A stretch of DNA of 11,926 bases, taken from positions 444,492-456,417 of the forward strand of contig MPNW01000121.1 in assembly GCA_011800805.1 (NCBI GenBank). Reading direction: 5' to 3'. Positions within the stretch are counted from its first letter, which is position 1. Every line of letters starts with the position of its first letter. Shown here in pieces: positions 1-7,136 of this stretch. Below the pieces are notes generated by a model, which saw nothing but the letters and a program-made list of their open reading frames with translations, was not told the origin of the DNA and did no database searches. This DNA comes from Hirudo medicinalis. Lineage: Eukaryota > Annelida > Clitellata > Hirudinida > Hirudinidae. A program made the translations under genes and the position numbers.

Positions 1-340
1 ACAAAACAAGTTTCCCGCATTTTCCCTCTAACACCTCCAGTACTTGCAACACACGATGATAGTGATGGTAATGATGATGATGATGACGATGACGATGACG
101 ATGGTTATAATGATGATGATGATGAGGAGCTATCAAATTTAGAGGTTTAAGTGGAGTTCTTTGGTTTGTAAATTTAAAGGAAGATTTAAAAATTAAATTT
201 GAATCAAGAACATTCATTGAACCAGGAAAATAATAAAATACATTTATTTGTTACACCGAATAAATAAATAATGTAATTATGACCGAATAATATCATGATG
301 AAATACCGTTCGATCGTAAAACGAAATTATTGAGGGGTCA
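1..340. other. Intergenic with (GAT)n tract
   Basis: An imperfect GAT/GAC trinucleotide tract occupies about 55-126, interrupted by GTT and AAT triplets. The remainder is AT-rich with scattered AATAAA and no coding signal. Confidence 0.7.
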
Positions 341-377
341 TGGAAAATCAGTTCAAAGGTCACGCTCAGGTCATGAC
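335..377 (+). promoter_or_regulatory. Nuclear-receptor-type half-site cluster with a perfect DR5
   Basis: AGGTCA (357-362), a 5-nt spacer CGCTC, and AGGTCA (368-373) form a perfect direct repeat with spacing 5, the classical retinoic-acid-receptor/RXR type. A further half-site GGGTCA lies at 335-340, and TGGTCA variants lie near 430 and 464. Occupancy is unknown, and the nearest recognised gene (twist) is about 9 kb away. Confidence 0.35.
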
Positions 378-524
378 AAGGCCGATCACGTGCAAGCCCC
401 GAAGATCAAAAAACATGTCCTATTGTCCAATGGTCAGTTTCGGAGCTACAATTGTACAATGGCTGGTCATGATTAGATTCACCAACATGCTATCATTATC
501 GGTACCAGCCGATACCAGGAAACG

Positions 525-865
525 ATGACAACATATTCATCATTACCATCGTCGATGACATTATCATTATCATTATCCTCATCAATAATAATAGGCGTCG
601 TCATCACCCCCATCATCCTTATCACCATCTCTTGCGTCATCAACTTTTTCCTCTTCTTTGTCATCGAATCATCACTGAATGCATCGGAAACGTCACGTGA
701 TCTTTACGCTCATCACGTGACAATGTTTTTTTTTATCGCTCTCGTGGGAAGATGGATGGTAGGTGCTACCCACAGCCTCCTGACAACAGATGTTTCATAT
801 GTCACATCACCATCATCGTCACAGTCACCGTCATCATCATCATCATCATCATCATCACTATCACG
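525..865. repeat. Imperfect ATC/ATT trinucleotide-rich region
   Basis: CATTAT and CATCAT units occur at about 528-625 and a cleaner (CAT)n at about 801-862. A 118-codon + frame covers much of this, but it is largely Ser and Ile from the repeat and carries no recognisable domain. Confidence 0.75.
692..721. promoter_or_regulatory. Paired TCACGTGA E-box palindromes, 20 bp apart
   Basis: GTCACGTGAT (692-701) and ATCACGTGAC (712-721) are perfect inverted copies with a 10-nt spacer. Each contains CACGTG within TCACGTGA, a core bound by MITF/TFE and USF-type bHLH-Zip factors. The two cores are exactly 20 bp apart, so they would lie on roughly the same face of the helix. Confidence 0.35.
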
Positions 866-996
866 TATCACATATTCGTAGCACTCCGTTGATTTTGTTA
901 ATCACAGCACATAAACGGGCAATAATTCTTGAACATTACGCTTATTACACGTTAATTATTCGTCTGTTTTATTGGTAATGTTTAGTTCGTACTGTT

Positions 997-1176
997 ATGA
1001 ACATCATGAACATTATGAACATTTTGAACATTATGAACATTATGAACATTATGAACATTTTGAACATTATGAACATTATGAACATTATGAACATTATGAA
1101 CATTATGAACATTATGAACATTATGAACATTATGAACATCATGAACATTATGAACATTTTGAACATTATGAACAGG
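997..1176. repeat. 9-bp minisatellite (ATGAACATT), 20 units
   Basis: Twenty head-to-tail 9-bp units with only a few variants: ATGAACATC at units 1 and 16, TTGAACATT at units 4, 8 and 19, and a degenerate last unit. The period is a multiple of three, so four of the six frames stay open. This explains the overlapping apparent frames encoding EHY, MNI, NVH and MFI repeats. These are not taken as genes. Confidence 0.95.
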
Positions 1177-1340
1177 CAGGTTGGTTGATTGGACCGCGTT
1201 CCTGCGTACTACATTCGACAGTCGTAATGTGTCGTGTTCGAAACACAGCCTGCACTGCCGCAAGCGCCGGTAAATAAATGGTTAACAAAAAGCGCCTCTG
1301 ATGCCATGCATATGGCGCTACATAAATGAACCGCATTTAC
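1176..1340 (+). mobile_element. Possible tRNA-derived SINE-like element
   Basis: TGGTTGATTGG (1182-1192) fits the Pol III A-box TRGYNNANNNG, and GTTCGAAAC (1236-1244) fits the B-box GWTCRANNC, 44 bp apart. GCAGG (1176-1180) and CCTGC (1249-1253) would close an acceptor-like stem. The D-, anticodon- and T-arms do not form properly, so it is not a functional tRNA. Downstream, AGCGCC (1291-1296) and GGCGCT (1313-1318) form a further hairpin. Another copy elsewhere in the genome would be needed to prove a SINE. Confidence 0.3.
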
Positions 1341-1930
1341 ATTTACACATTTATTGAACATAAAATATTATTATTAAACATGCAAGTATTTTTGACGAGA
1401 ATTAATGGCTCGTGTGGCGTGAGTACAAACGTTTGAAAATGATTACTAACAAGTTATTCGTTGAAATGATCTTTTAGAAATATTTGTAATATTTATTTTT
1501 TTAATCATCGACCAAGAAGCAACCTCTCCCTCAAGACGAAGGAAAACAAATATAAAACAGGAATCACTTGAATGAAGAAGTCTGAAAATACTTGAAAATT
1601 TAAATATTTTAATGTCAAGAGCTTTGGCGTCATAAGATGCAGTAAAATGTCATGTTGCATAAAGTGTCATATCATATAAAATGTCACGTCACCTAAAATG
1701 TCATGTCATATGAAATGTCATCTTCATAAACTAAAATATTGATCACCTCAACAATCCATAAGAGCGTCACTCGTTCCAAAAATATTTCCAAGGATCATCA
1801 TCATCGTCATCATCATCATCATCATCATCATCACCATTGCTGAATTATTGATCCCTCGTGATGTCAAGCTGAGTAATATATTATCTTCTGGATTTGTTAA
1901 TTTTGAAACAAGCTCACAAAGCAGTTGTCA
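1340..1930. other. AT-rich intergenic with a 17-bp repeat and an (ATC)n tract
   Basis: No coding signal. It contains five degenerate 17-bp units at 1644-1728 and a (CAT)n microsatellite at about 1794-1834. Confidence 0.6.
1644..1728. repeat. 17-bp tandem repeat, five degenerate units
   Basis: Units begin at 1644, 1661, 1678, 1695 and 1712 with consensus AAAATGTCATGTCATAT. They share AATGTCA at the same offset and diverge in the second half. Confidence 0.75.
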
Positions 1931-1940
1931 AAAATGAAGT

Positions 1941-1969
1941 ATGAACAACGATGACGACGACGACAACAA

Positions 1970-2003
<34 letters not shown>

Positions 2004-2090
2004 AACATCAACAACAACAATGTAAATAACCTTCATATCAACTGTTGTACGACCACATTTGTGAAGAATACATTCTATTACAGCAGCTAA
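1941..2090 (+). repeat. Mixed GAC/AAC/AGC trinucleotide tract in a small Ser/Asn frame
   Basis: An ATG at 1941 opens a 49-codon frame ending at TAA 2088-2090. It begins with Asn/Asp, runs through seven consecutive Ser (AGC) codons and then Asn codons, and ends in about 20 non-repetitive residues. The tract looks like a microsatellite that happens to be open. I would not call it a gene without transcript support. Confidence 0.5.
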
Positions 2091-2099
2091 TTCTAATTC

Positions 2100-2840
2100 G
2101 TTAGAACAAGGATTTCTTAACTTAAGACCACTTTTAAATGTTTAGTTGACGTGAATCCATTCATTGAATTAATATTTTTCATCAAATTCTTTCAAGACAT
2201 CGAAGAATTGAGACCATCGTAAATAAAATCAAACAATGAAAGAGTTTTTTTTTGTCAATAAAACATCTCAGTATTTTAAAACATCTCAGTATTCATAACA
2301 TTTCAAGGTTCTTTTGAAAGCAAGTGTGGATCAATCGAATAATTCTGTGTTGTTGTCAAGTTTTTATCATGAACATGAAATTATCTTTTGCAACAGTACT
2401 GGAATCGACTGTACTTGTATTTTTTATTGTACGTAACGGGTTGTTTTCACAGTTCTTTCGAGTTGGTAATTGTCGCGTTGTCCAATATATTTGTATATTT
2501 GTATATTTTTGTATATGTATATTTGTATCAAATGGTTGTATCAAATATTTGTATCAAGTAGTTGTAGAAATAAAGTTGAGTTTCTGTTGCTTATGAAGTT
2601 GAATTAAAATCGAAAGAGCCAGCATTAAAACACTGTTCCATGTAATTCACCAATTATGAAGTTGAATAATGGATGAGAAGGAAGGACGGTTGAATGAAAG
2701 ATAATTGAATGAGATGAATAAGTGAGATGGAGAACCACTCAAAAGACCTGGAAGGAACAAAAGGATGGAATGGTAACAATTTGTCTAATGCATATTCTCG
2801 CTAGTGCAAGTAATGACTCCTGTTCGTGAAGTTGCCGATA
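2100..2840. other. AT-rich intergenic, short tandem repeats only
   Basis: Two 18-bp copies of AAAACATCTCAGTATTTT lie at 2260-2295, and imperfect TATTTGTA repeats at about 2484-2565. A 90-codon + frame over 2324-2596 is Phe/Ile/Cys/Val-rich, as expected from T-rich sequence, and matches no family I know. Confidence 0.55.
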
Positions 2841-2844
2841 ACGG

Positions 2845-2848
2845 TGAT

Positions 2849-2931
<83 letters not shown>

Positions 2932-2970
2932 CGATGACGATGACGATGACGACGACGATGATGATAATGA
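2845..2970. repeat. (GAT/GAC)n trinucleotide tract, about 126 bp
   Basis: About 40 consecutive GAY triplets. A GATGAC-alternating block, a pure GAT block of about 15 triplets and another GATGAC block succeed each other. The + frame reads as poly-Asp and one - frame as poly-Ser, inside otherwise patternless 66-codon frames. Confidence 0.95.
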
Positions 2971-3508
2971 CATTTGTGGCCTCATGAAAAGATATAAAAT
3001 TTAATTAATGTTGCCATGATTAAAGGAAAAATTAAGTTTCATCACTTTCACAATTGTCGGTGAATCAACCTATGACATTTGTAATTATTAAATACATACA
3101 TTACTTGATACATATGATACATACATTAGTACTTGAGTAAGTTCGACGGCAGATCTAGAACACTGGAACACTGGAACCAGTAGCGGATTTAGGGGTGGTG
3201 TGGCGGCCCAGCCACCAATACAGGTGTGGAATATGGGGCCTGTCACAGGGACACGACACACATTTTTTCTATCATAATTTTGTTATTAGGTATCATATTT
3301 AAACCAATTATTGCTGTGATGGGCAGAAGTTCATTAGTTATAGGGAAATATTAATTTCAGTCATTAAGTGTTAACAGAAACTTTTTATAGTTTGAGCAAA
3401 AAACCCAAAAATGCGCAAACAGTGAAAACCAGTGACCAGCATATGACATCAAAATATTTTTATTTTTCAAGCAAACTTTTAAATTACAAAATAAATGAAG
3501 TTAATAAT
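2971..3508. other. Intergenic, possible transposon-derived sequence
   Basis: AT-rich apart from about 3150-3260, which is GC-richer and begins with CAGTAGCGGATTTAGGGG, a wording reminiscent of some hAT-type terminal repeats. No matching inverted end was found nearby. From about 3360 to 3508 the sequence adjoins the transposase relic and probably includes its 3' flank. Confidence 0.3.
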
Positions 3509-3510
3509 GT

Positions 3511-3838
3511 GTCATGTCACCTCTCAATTACCTCCTCAAGTCGAATTTTCATTGATTCCAGGAAAGGTTTCAGACTGATTGTCCAATTGTCATGCCTCTT
3601 CCAGAGCTTTTTCTAGCTCTTGGATATCAGAATATTGCTTGCCATGGCAATATATTTTATTCGCAAAAAATACCCAGATCGGATTTAAGTCAGGCGAGCG
3701 AGCAGGCCTTCAAAACATTGAGATTCCTCTCCTGTATGAACAACTTTGTGACTGTCTAGGTGTGAGTTTGGGCATCATCTTATTGAAAAATAACTTTATG
3801 GACTTCGAATTTGTCACTGAAATTTAAAATATTAAATA
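3511..3838 (-). pseudogene. Tc1-like transposase relic, catalytic core and C-terminus (- strand)
   Basis: Read on the - strand, this stretch contains FQ*DDAQTHT (about 3757-3787), matching the second-Asp motif FQQDNAPxHT. After a frameshift come PARSPDLNPIW (about 3676-3708) and a tail through KIYCHGKQYSDIQELEKAL, ending LEEVIER near 3515. These are hallmarks of Tc1/mariner DD34E cut-and-paste transposases. Stops replace a Gln in the second-Asp motif and a Trp in the EEAW position. In the usual NPIENLW block about three codons are missing, including the catalytic Glu. The relic cannot encode an active enzyme. Confidence 0.85.
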
Positions 3839-3868
3839 AATTATTACAGGGGTAGGAAATACTTGCAT

Positions 3869-3990
3869 GTGTCATGTCATGTCATGTCATGTCATGTCAC
3901 CTCTCTTCAATTACCTCCTCAAGTCGAAGAGTCAACTTAGAGTTTCAACATATTTTGAGGAATTCTGCTTCCCCTCTAGGTCCCTCTTTA
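3869..3990 (-). pseudogene. Second copy of a Tc1-like transposase C-terminal end, with expanded GTCAT repeat
   Basis: The - strand reads IPQNMLKL*VDS then, in another frame, RLEEVIEER. This matches the last residues of Tc1-type transposases and duplicates the end of the 3511-3838 relic. The + strand 3890-3927 repeats 3511-3545 almost exactly, differing by a 3-nt insertion. A (GTCAT)n run at 3871-3898 has expanded compared with the two units at 3511-3519. Confidence 0.65.
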
Positions 3991-4006
3991 TTAAAAAAAA
4001 TGATTT

Positions 4007-4262
4007 TGGAGGTTTTCTAGCATCGTTCCAATAACATTTGGACCATCCAAATTATTTTGTTTGTCAGAGAAAGGCTTGTGTTGTGGCTTACTAATTCTTA
4101 AGAATCCGTTTCGCCGAAGGTATCTGCATATTGTAGAGTGGCTCGGATTCAAATTCAGCTTGTCTTGAAGTTCCCTTGAAGAGCACTTCCTTTTGGAAGC
4201 TTCACGAAGAATACTTTTCTGACGCTGATCCAGTTTGTAAGGACTTCCAGGTATTTAATTCG
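4007..4262 (-). pseudogene. Tc1-like transposase relic, N-terminal HTH and first-Asp region (- strand)
   Basis: An uninterrupted - strand frame of about 83 codons reads PGSPYKLDQRQKSILRE, then SRELQDKLNLNPSHSTICRY and LRRNGF, the paired-type helix-turn-helix of Tc1 transposases. It runs straight on into FSDKQNNLDGPN, the first catalytic Asp motif (FSDEKKFNLDGP). Roughly 40 residues normally found between these parts are missing without loss of frame. It has no ATG and ends in two stops at about 4007. Together with 3869-3990 it may represent one internally deleted copy. Confidence 0.85.
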
Positions 4263-4285
4263 TTCTACAAGTTTCTGGATCATCC

Positions 4286-4366
4286 TACGTCTCAATACGT
4301 CTCAATACGTCTGAATACGTCTGAATTTGTCTCAATACGTCTGAATAGGTTCTAAATACGTCTGAC
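4286..4366. repeat. 10-bp minisatellite TACGTCTSAA, about eight units
   Basis: Units of TACGTCTCAA or TACGTCTGAA repeat with a 10-bp period just upstream of the transposase N-terminus, with TTTGTCTCAA and TAGGTTCTAAA variants near the end. They may lie inside the transposon's terminal region or flank it. Confidence 0.85.
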
Positions 4367-5375
4367 AACATCTATTGGAATATTAATTCGCTTTTTATGT
4401 GTGAACCTTATTTTAGGAACCATTCGATAGGAGGTGTTTATTTTTATTCGCCAGACAAATTATGCATCGTACATGGCGAATCATTTCGAAATGGTAAATA
4501 ATTCAATAAAATTGTTATCTTGTTATAATATTAATTATTATTATTTTTATTATTACTTGTTTATTATTTATTATTATTATTTAATAATTAATTTAATTAA
4601 AGTTTAATTAAAAAAAATTATTCACTTTCATTTTAAAGAAATGTCTTGAGCGTGAATATATTTTCGATTAAATTTTCCGACTTACCTCGTGGAAAGACTA
4701 ATTATAAGATCGTGTTAGGCATTGTTGTGCATTATGTTATTATTACAGTTAAATGAGTTGTTATTTTTGCCTAACAAATTCTGTTTGAAATCGACCACCC
4801 ACAAAGGACATAATGAGATGAGTTGATTGAAGTTTTTCGAGAGAAGTGCCTTGGAGTGCTGGATTCATTTGGTAACTTGAAGGATTGAAGGATTGAAGGA
4901 TTAATGGCGCTCGAGACATTCTTTGAGAAACTGCTGCTCGAGCACTGGTCCGTGTTAAATATAATCATATTTATTCAACAATTATTAACTTATCGATGAA
5001 TGTTATTTCGCAGGTGTTCAAACGAGATAATCTAGGTATGTTGAATGGAGATGTTAATACCTGTTTCAGGTGGTTACGAGTGTTCAACATGTGCCAACAC
5101 AATATTAACAATTAAGTCGACATTAAAAGGTTATTAAATTTCAATCACAATTATTTCCATGATTTTATAAATTCTCATTCATTCGCTTGAATAATCAATA
5201 ATCAATAATGAGTTTGTCATCATCGATTGTGCTGTTTTTAATTCGCATATATCGAGTTCATTTCAACCATATTTGTGCATCTTGGACTTTCCTTTTCATG
5301 ATTATATCATTATATATTATATGATTATATCTTATTCGTTAACCATAGTCATAATAATACTATTGTAGCATTGAT
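4367..5375. other. AT-rich intergenic, no recognised gene
   Basis: 4500-4630 is almost pure A/T with ATT/TTA repeats. Short inverted repeats occur at 4446-4481 (ATTCGCCA/TGGCGAAT) and 4713-4776 (TGTTAGGCA/TGCCTAACA). A small GAAGGATT tandem lies at about 4877-4903. A 65-codon - frame (4771-4968) has no recognisable content. Confidence 0.5.
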
Positions 5376-5640
5376 ATCTACATCATCATTATCATCGACA
5401 TCATCATCATCATCAGAGGTTTGTGTCACGTGATACGGTTGATGTTCAAAGAGATAAACATGTGCATCGTAAAGTCCCACTCGGAGGGTTGATCTTGCAC
5501 TGGGAGGATTGTCAACAAAGGAAGGATGGAGAGAGAGATAGTCACGTAGAAAGTGAGGGTATTGGTAAGGTAAGAGTCGGTGGATGTGTCAATAGAGCAA
5601 GTGCATTGGATCGGTATCATTACTTAAACTCTTCTCAATA
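5376..5640. other. Unassigned GC-richer stretch after an (ATC)n tract
   Basis: (CAT)n occupies about 5378-5416. Sequence at 5420-5620 is visibly less AT-rich than both sides and is open on both strands: 72 codons on + at 5423-5641 and 64 on - at 5426-5620. The + strand has a donor-like AAG|GTAAGA at 5567-5575. No protein family was recognised. It could be an exon, a repeat piece or chance. Confidence 0.3.
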
Positions 5641-5750
5641 ACTAATAATGATTATTATAAAAATATTTCATAATTACTATTATTAATACAAACAAATATT
5701 AATAAATGATAATAACTTTCATTGGCATTATTTGCCTATGTAAGATTTTG

Positions 5751-6334
5751 TTTAGGTCTCGGTTGGAGTATGGAGTACAGGTGTGGGACCCGTTTAGGCA
5801 GGGCTTAATTGGCAAGATCGAGGCAGTCCAGAGAAGGCCAACTCGGTTGCAACATGATCACGGCCTGCAGTGACCTGCCTCACAAAGAAAGATTAAAGCT
5901 CCTAAAACTTCCTTCTTTAGTTCACAGGAGGAAGAGAGCGGAATTGATCGTGTTGTACAACATGACGCACGGATTTATGTCAGGTGCTGCCCTACGGTAT
6001 CGTTCTGTCCAGACGAAAGAACGAGGGAAGACGTGACCTGAAATTTGTCAACCACTTTGGCTCGTAGGGATTGTAGAAAATTTGTTCAGTAACAGGGAGG
6101 TAATCGTTGGAACTCCCTCCTGAAGAAGCTGTGAAGGTTCAGAACACATCCAACTTTAAATTTCTTGCTCCGAAGATCATTTTTATGCTGACAGAGCTTA
6201 AGACATTTAAGACATTTTGTGGATGTGTTGTTTTGTTGCCCTGCTTTTTGATTGTTTTTCATATTGTTCATCGTTAGTTGTCAAGTTGTGATCCGCCGAG
6301 GGGTTCGACTTTGTAATTAATAATAAATAAATAA
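5751..6334 (+). pseudogene. Non-LTR retrotransposon reverse-transcriptase relic, ORF2 C-terminal part
   Basis: The + strand reads SRLEYGVQVWDPFRQG and KIEAVQRRPTRL (5757-5850), matching the conserved LEYxxxVWxP...KLExVQRRxT segment near the end of LINE reverse transcriptases. After a +1 frameshift come DLPHKERLKLLKLPSL and RRKRAELIVLYNMTHG (about 5866-5985). A WNSL element (6108-6119) and LPPEEAVKVQNTSNFK, in shifted frames, give the usual WNSLPEEVV...FK block. Stops and at least three frame changes show it is dead. It is 5'-truncated, as is common for LINEs, and ends in A/T-rich (TAA)n-like sequence. The clade (CR1/L2/jockey-like) is not resolved. Confidence 0.85.
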
Positions 6335-6350
6335 CAATAACTAATAATAA

Positions 6351-6472
6351 TATGATGATGATAGTCATGTTGGACAAGTGGGCCTATCCTCAATAGGTCA
6401 TGGTTCAATGAACCAACCATGCCATAGGCCACGTTGTGANACGTGCATTTTCATCGGTGTGACATGGTCTAA

Positions 6473-6536
<64 letters not shown>

Positions 6537-6660
6537 GTCATCATCATCATCATTGTCATCATCGTCGTCATCATCAATGTCATTACTACCGCCATAATCA
6601 TGATGATGATCATCATCATAATTACTATCACCACCAATATCATCACCACGAACAAATGCT
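6351..6660. repeat. Compound (GTC)n/(ATC)n trinucleotide region
   Basis: About ten GTC triplets (from 6473) switch abruptly to a run of ATC triplets and then to imperfect ATC/ATT sequence to about 6654. A short ATG run lies at 6352-6362, and an ambiguous base (n) is at 6440. Frames on both strands read as homopolymeric Val/Ile, Asp or Met/Thr and are artefacts of the repeat. Confidence 0.9.
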
Positions 6661-6729
6661 ACCCCAAACATTCATTAGCTGTCACTTAAAATAAGATCTC
6701 CAGAGATTCTAAAGAACGAATAGATGAGA

Positions 6730-6833
6730 GGATGGATGGCGGATGGATGAATGGATGGCTGGATGGATGGATGGCGGATGGATGGCGGATGGATGGATGG
6801 ATGGATGGATGGATGGATTGCGGATGGATGGAA
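6730..6833. repeat. (GGAT)n tetranucleotide tract with GGC interruptions
   Basis: GGATGGAT units are interrupted by GGCGGAT and GGCTGGAT. Four-base periodicity cycles through all frames, and the - strand reads as repeated Ile-His-Pro-Ser. Confidence 0.92.
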
Positions 6834-6835
6834 TG

Positions 6836-7072
6836 AAAAGGTGACTCCTCCACCATTTCTCAGACATCCGTCAGTAATCGTCCGATCCACTGCAGCATGA
6901 CTGAGCGATACAAAGGAGCAGAAAGGAGCATCCAGACGCTGAAACTCGGAAGAAGGAAGAGGACGAATCGTGGTGACAGACAAAGACAGATGATTTATCG
7001 GGGTCCATGAGAAACAGAAAGTTTTTACTTCGTCTCGGTGACTCTGCGTACGAACATGTGCATGATGCTAGG
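6836..7072. other. Unassigned GC-richer stretch
   Basis: Less AT-rich than its surroundings. On the - strand about 48 non-repetitive codons (6983 down to about 6840) are open next to the GGAT repeat but lack an ATG. No family was recognised. Confidence 0.3.
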
Positions 7073-7073
7073 T

Positions 7074-7136
7074 TCTTGTTGCTGTTGCTGTTCGTGTTGT
7101 TGCTGTTCGTGTTGTTGGTGTTGCTGATGTTGATGG
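7074..7136. repeat. (GTT/GCT)n tract, Gln/His-coding on the - strand
   Basis: Mixed GTT, GCT, CGT and GGT triplets. The - strand reads mainly CAA/CAG/CAC, giving Gln/His/Glu runs in a frame of about 40 codons without a visible ATG upstream. It resembles an opa-type repeat, but nothing shows that it is expressed. Confidence 0.7.

Noticed and set aside
1176..1254. A functional tRNA gene
   Set aside because: A- and B-box matches and an acceptor-like stem exist, but the anticodon arm and T-arm do not form.
969..1277. Four long overlapping frames encoding MFI, EHY, NVH and MNI repeats
   Set aside because: All result from a 9-bp tandem array whose period is a multiple of three; nothing outside the array supports coding.
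2324..2596. 90-codon + strand frame resembling a small membrane protein
   Set aside because: The hydrophobic bias follows from T-rich repeats (TATTTGTA); no signal or family match.
2785..3004. Poly-Asp (+) and poly-Ser (-) frames of 66 codons
   Set aside because: Created by the GAT/GAC microsatellite; flanking residues match no family.
3178..3230. hAT-type terminal repeat starting CAGTAGCGGATTTAGG
   Set aside because: No matching inverted end or transposase fragment was found; kept only as a remark in the intergenic entry.
796..3440. Enrichment of CATATG, a Twist-preferred E-box (seen near 796, 1307, 1711, 3113 and 3440)
   Set aside because: About this many are expected by chance in AT-rich sequence of this length, so autoregulation is not supported.
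6378..6689. Frames of 85-103 codons on both strands
   Set aside because: They consist of Val/Ile, Asp or Met/Thr runs from the GTC/ATC tract and cross an ambiguous base.
6675..6983. 102-codon - strand frame
   Set aside because: Half is the GGAT repeat read as Ile-His-Pro-Ser and its start is a TTG, not an ATG; the non-repetitive half is reported only as an unassigned stretch.
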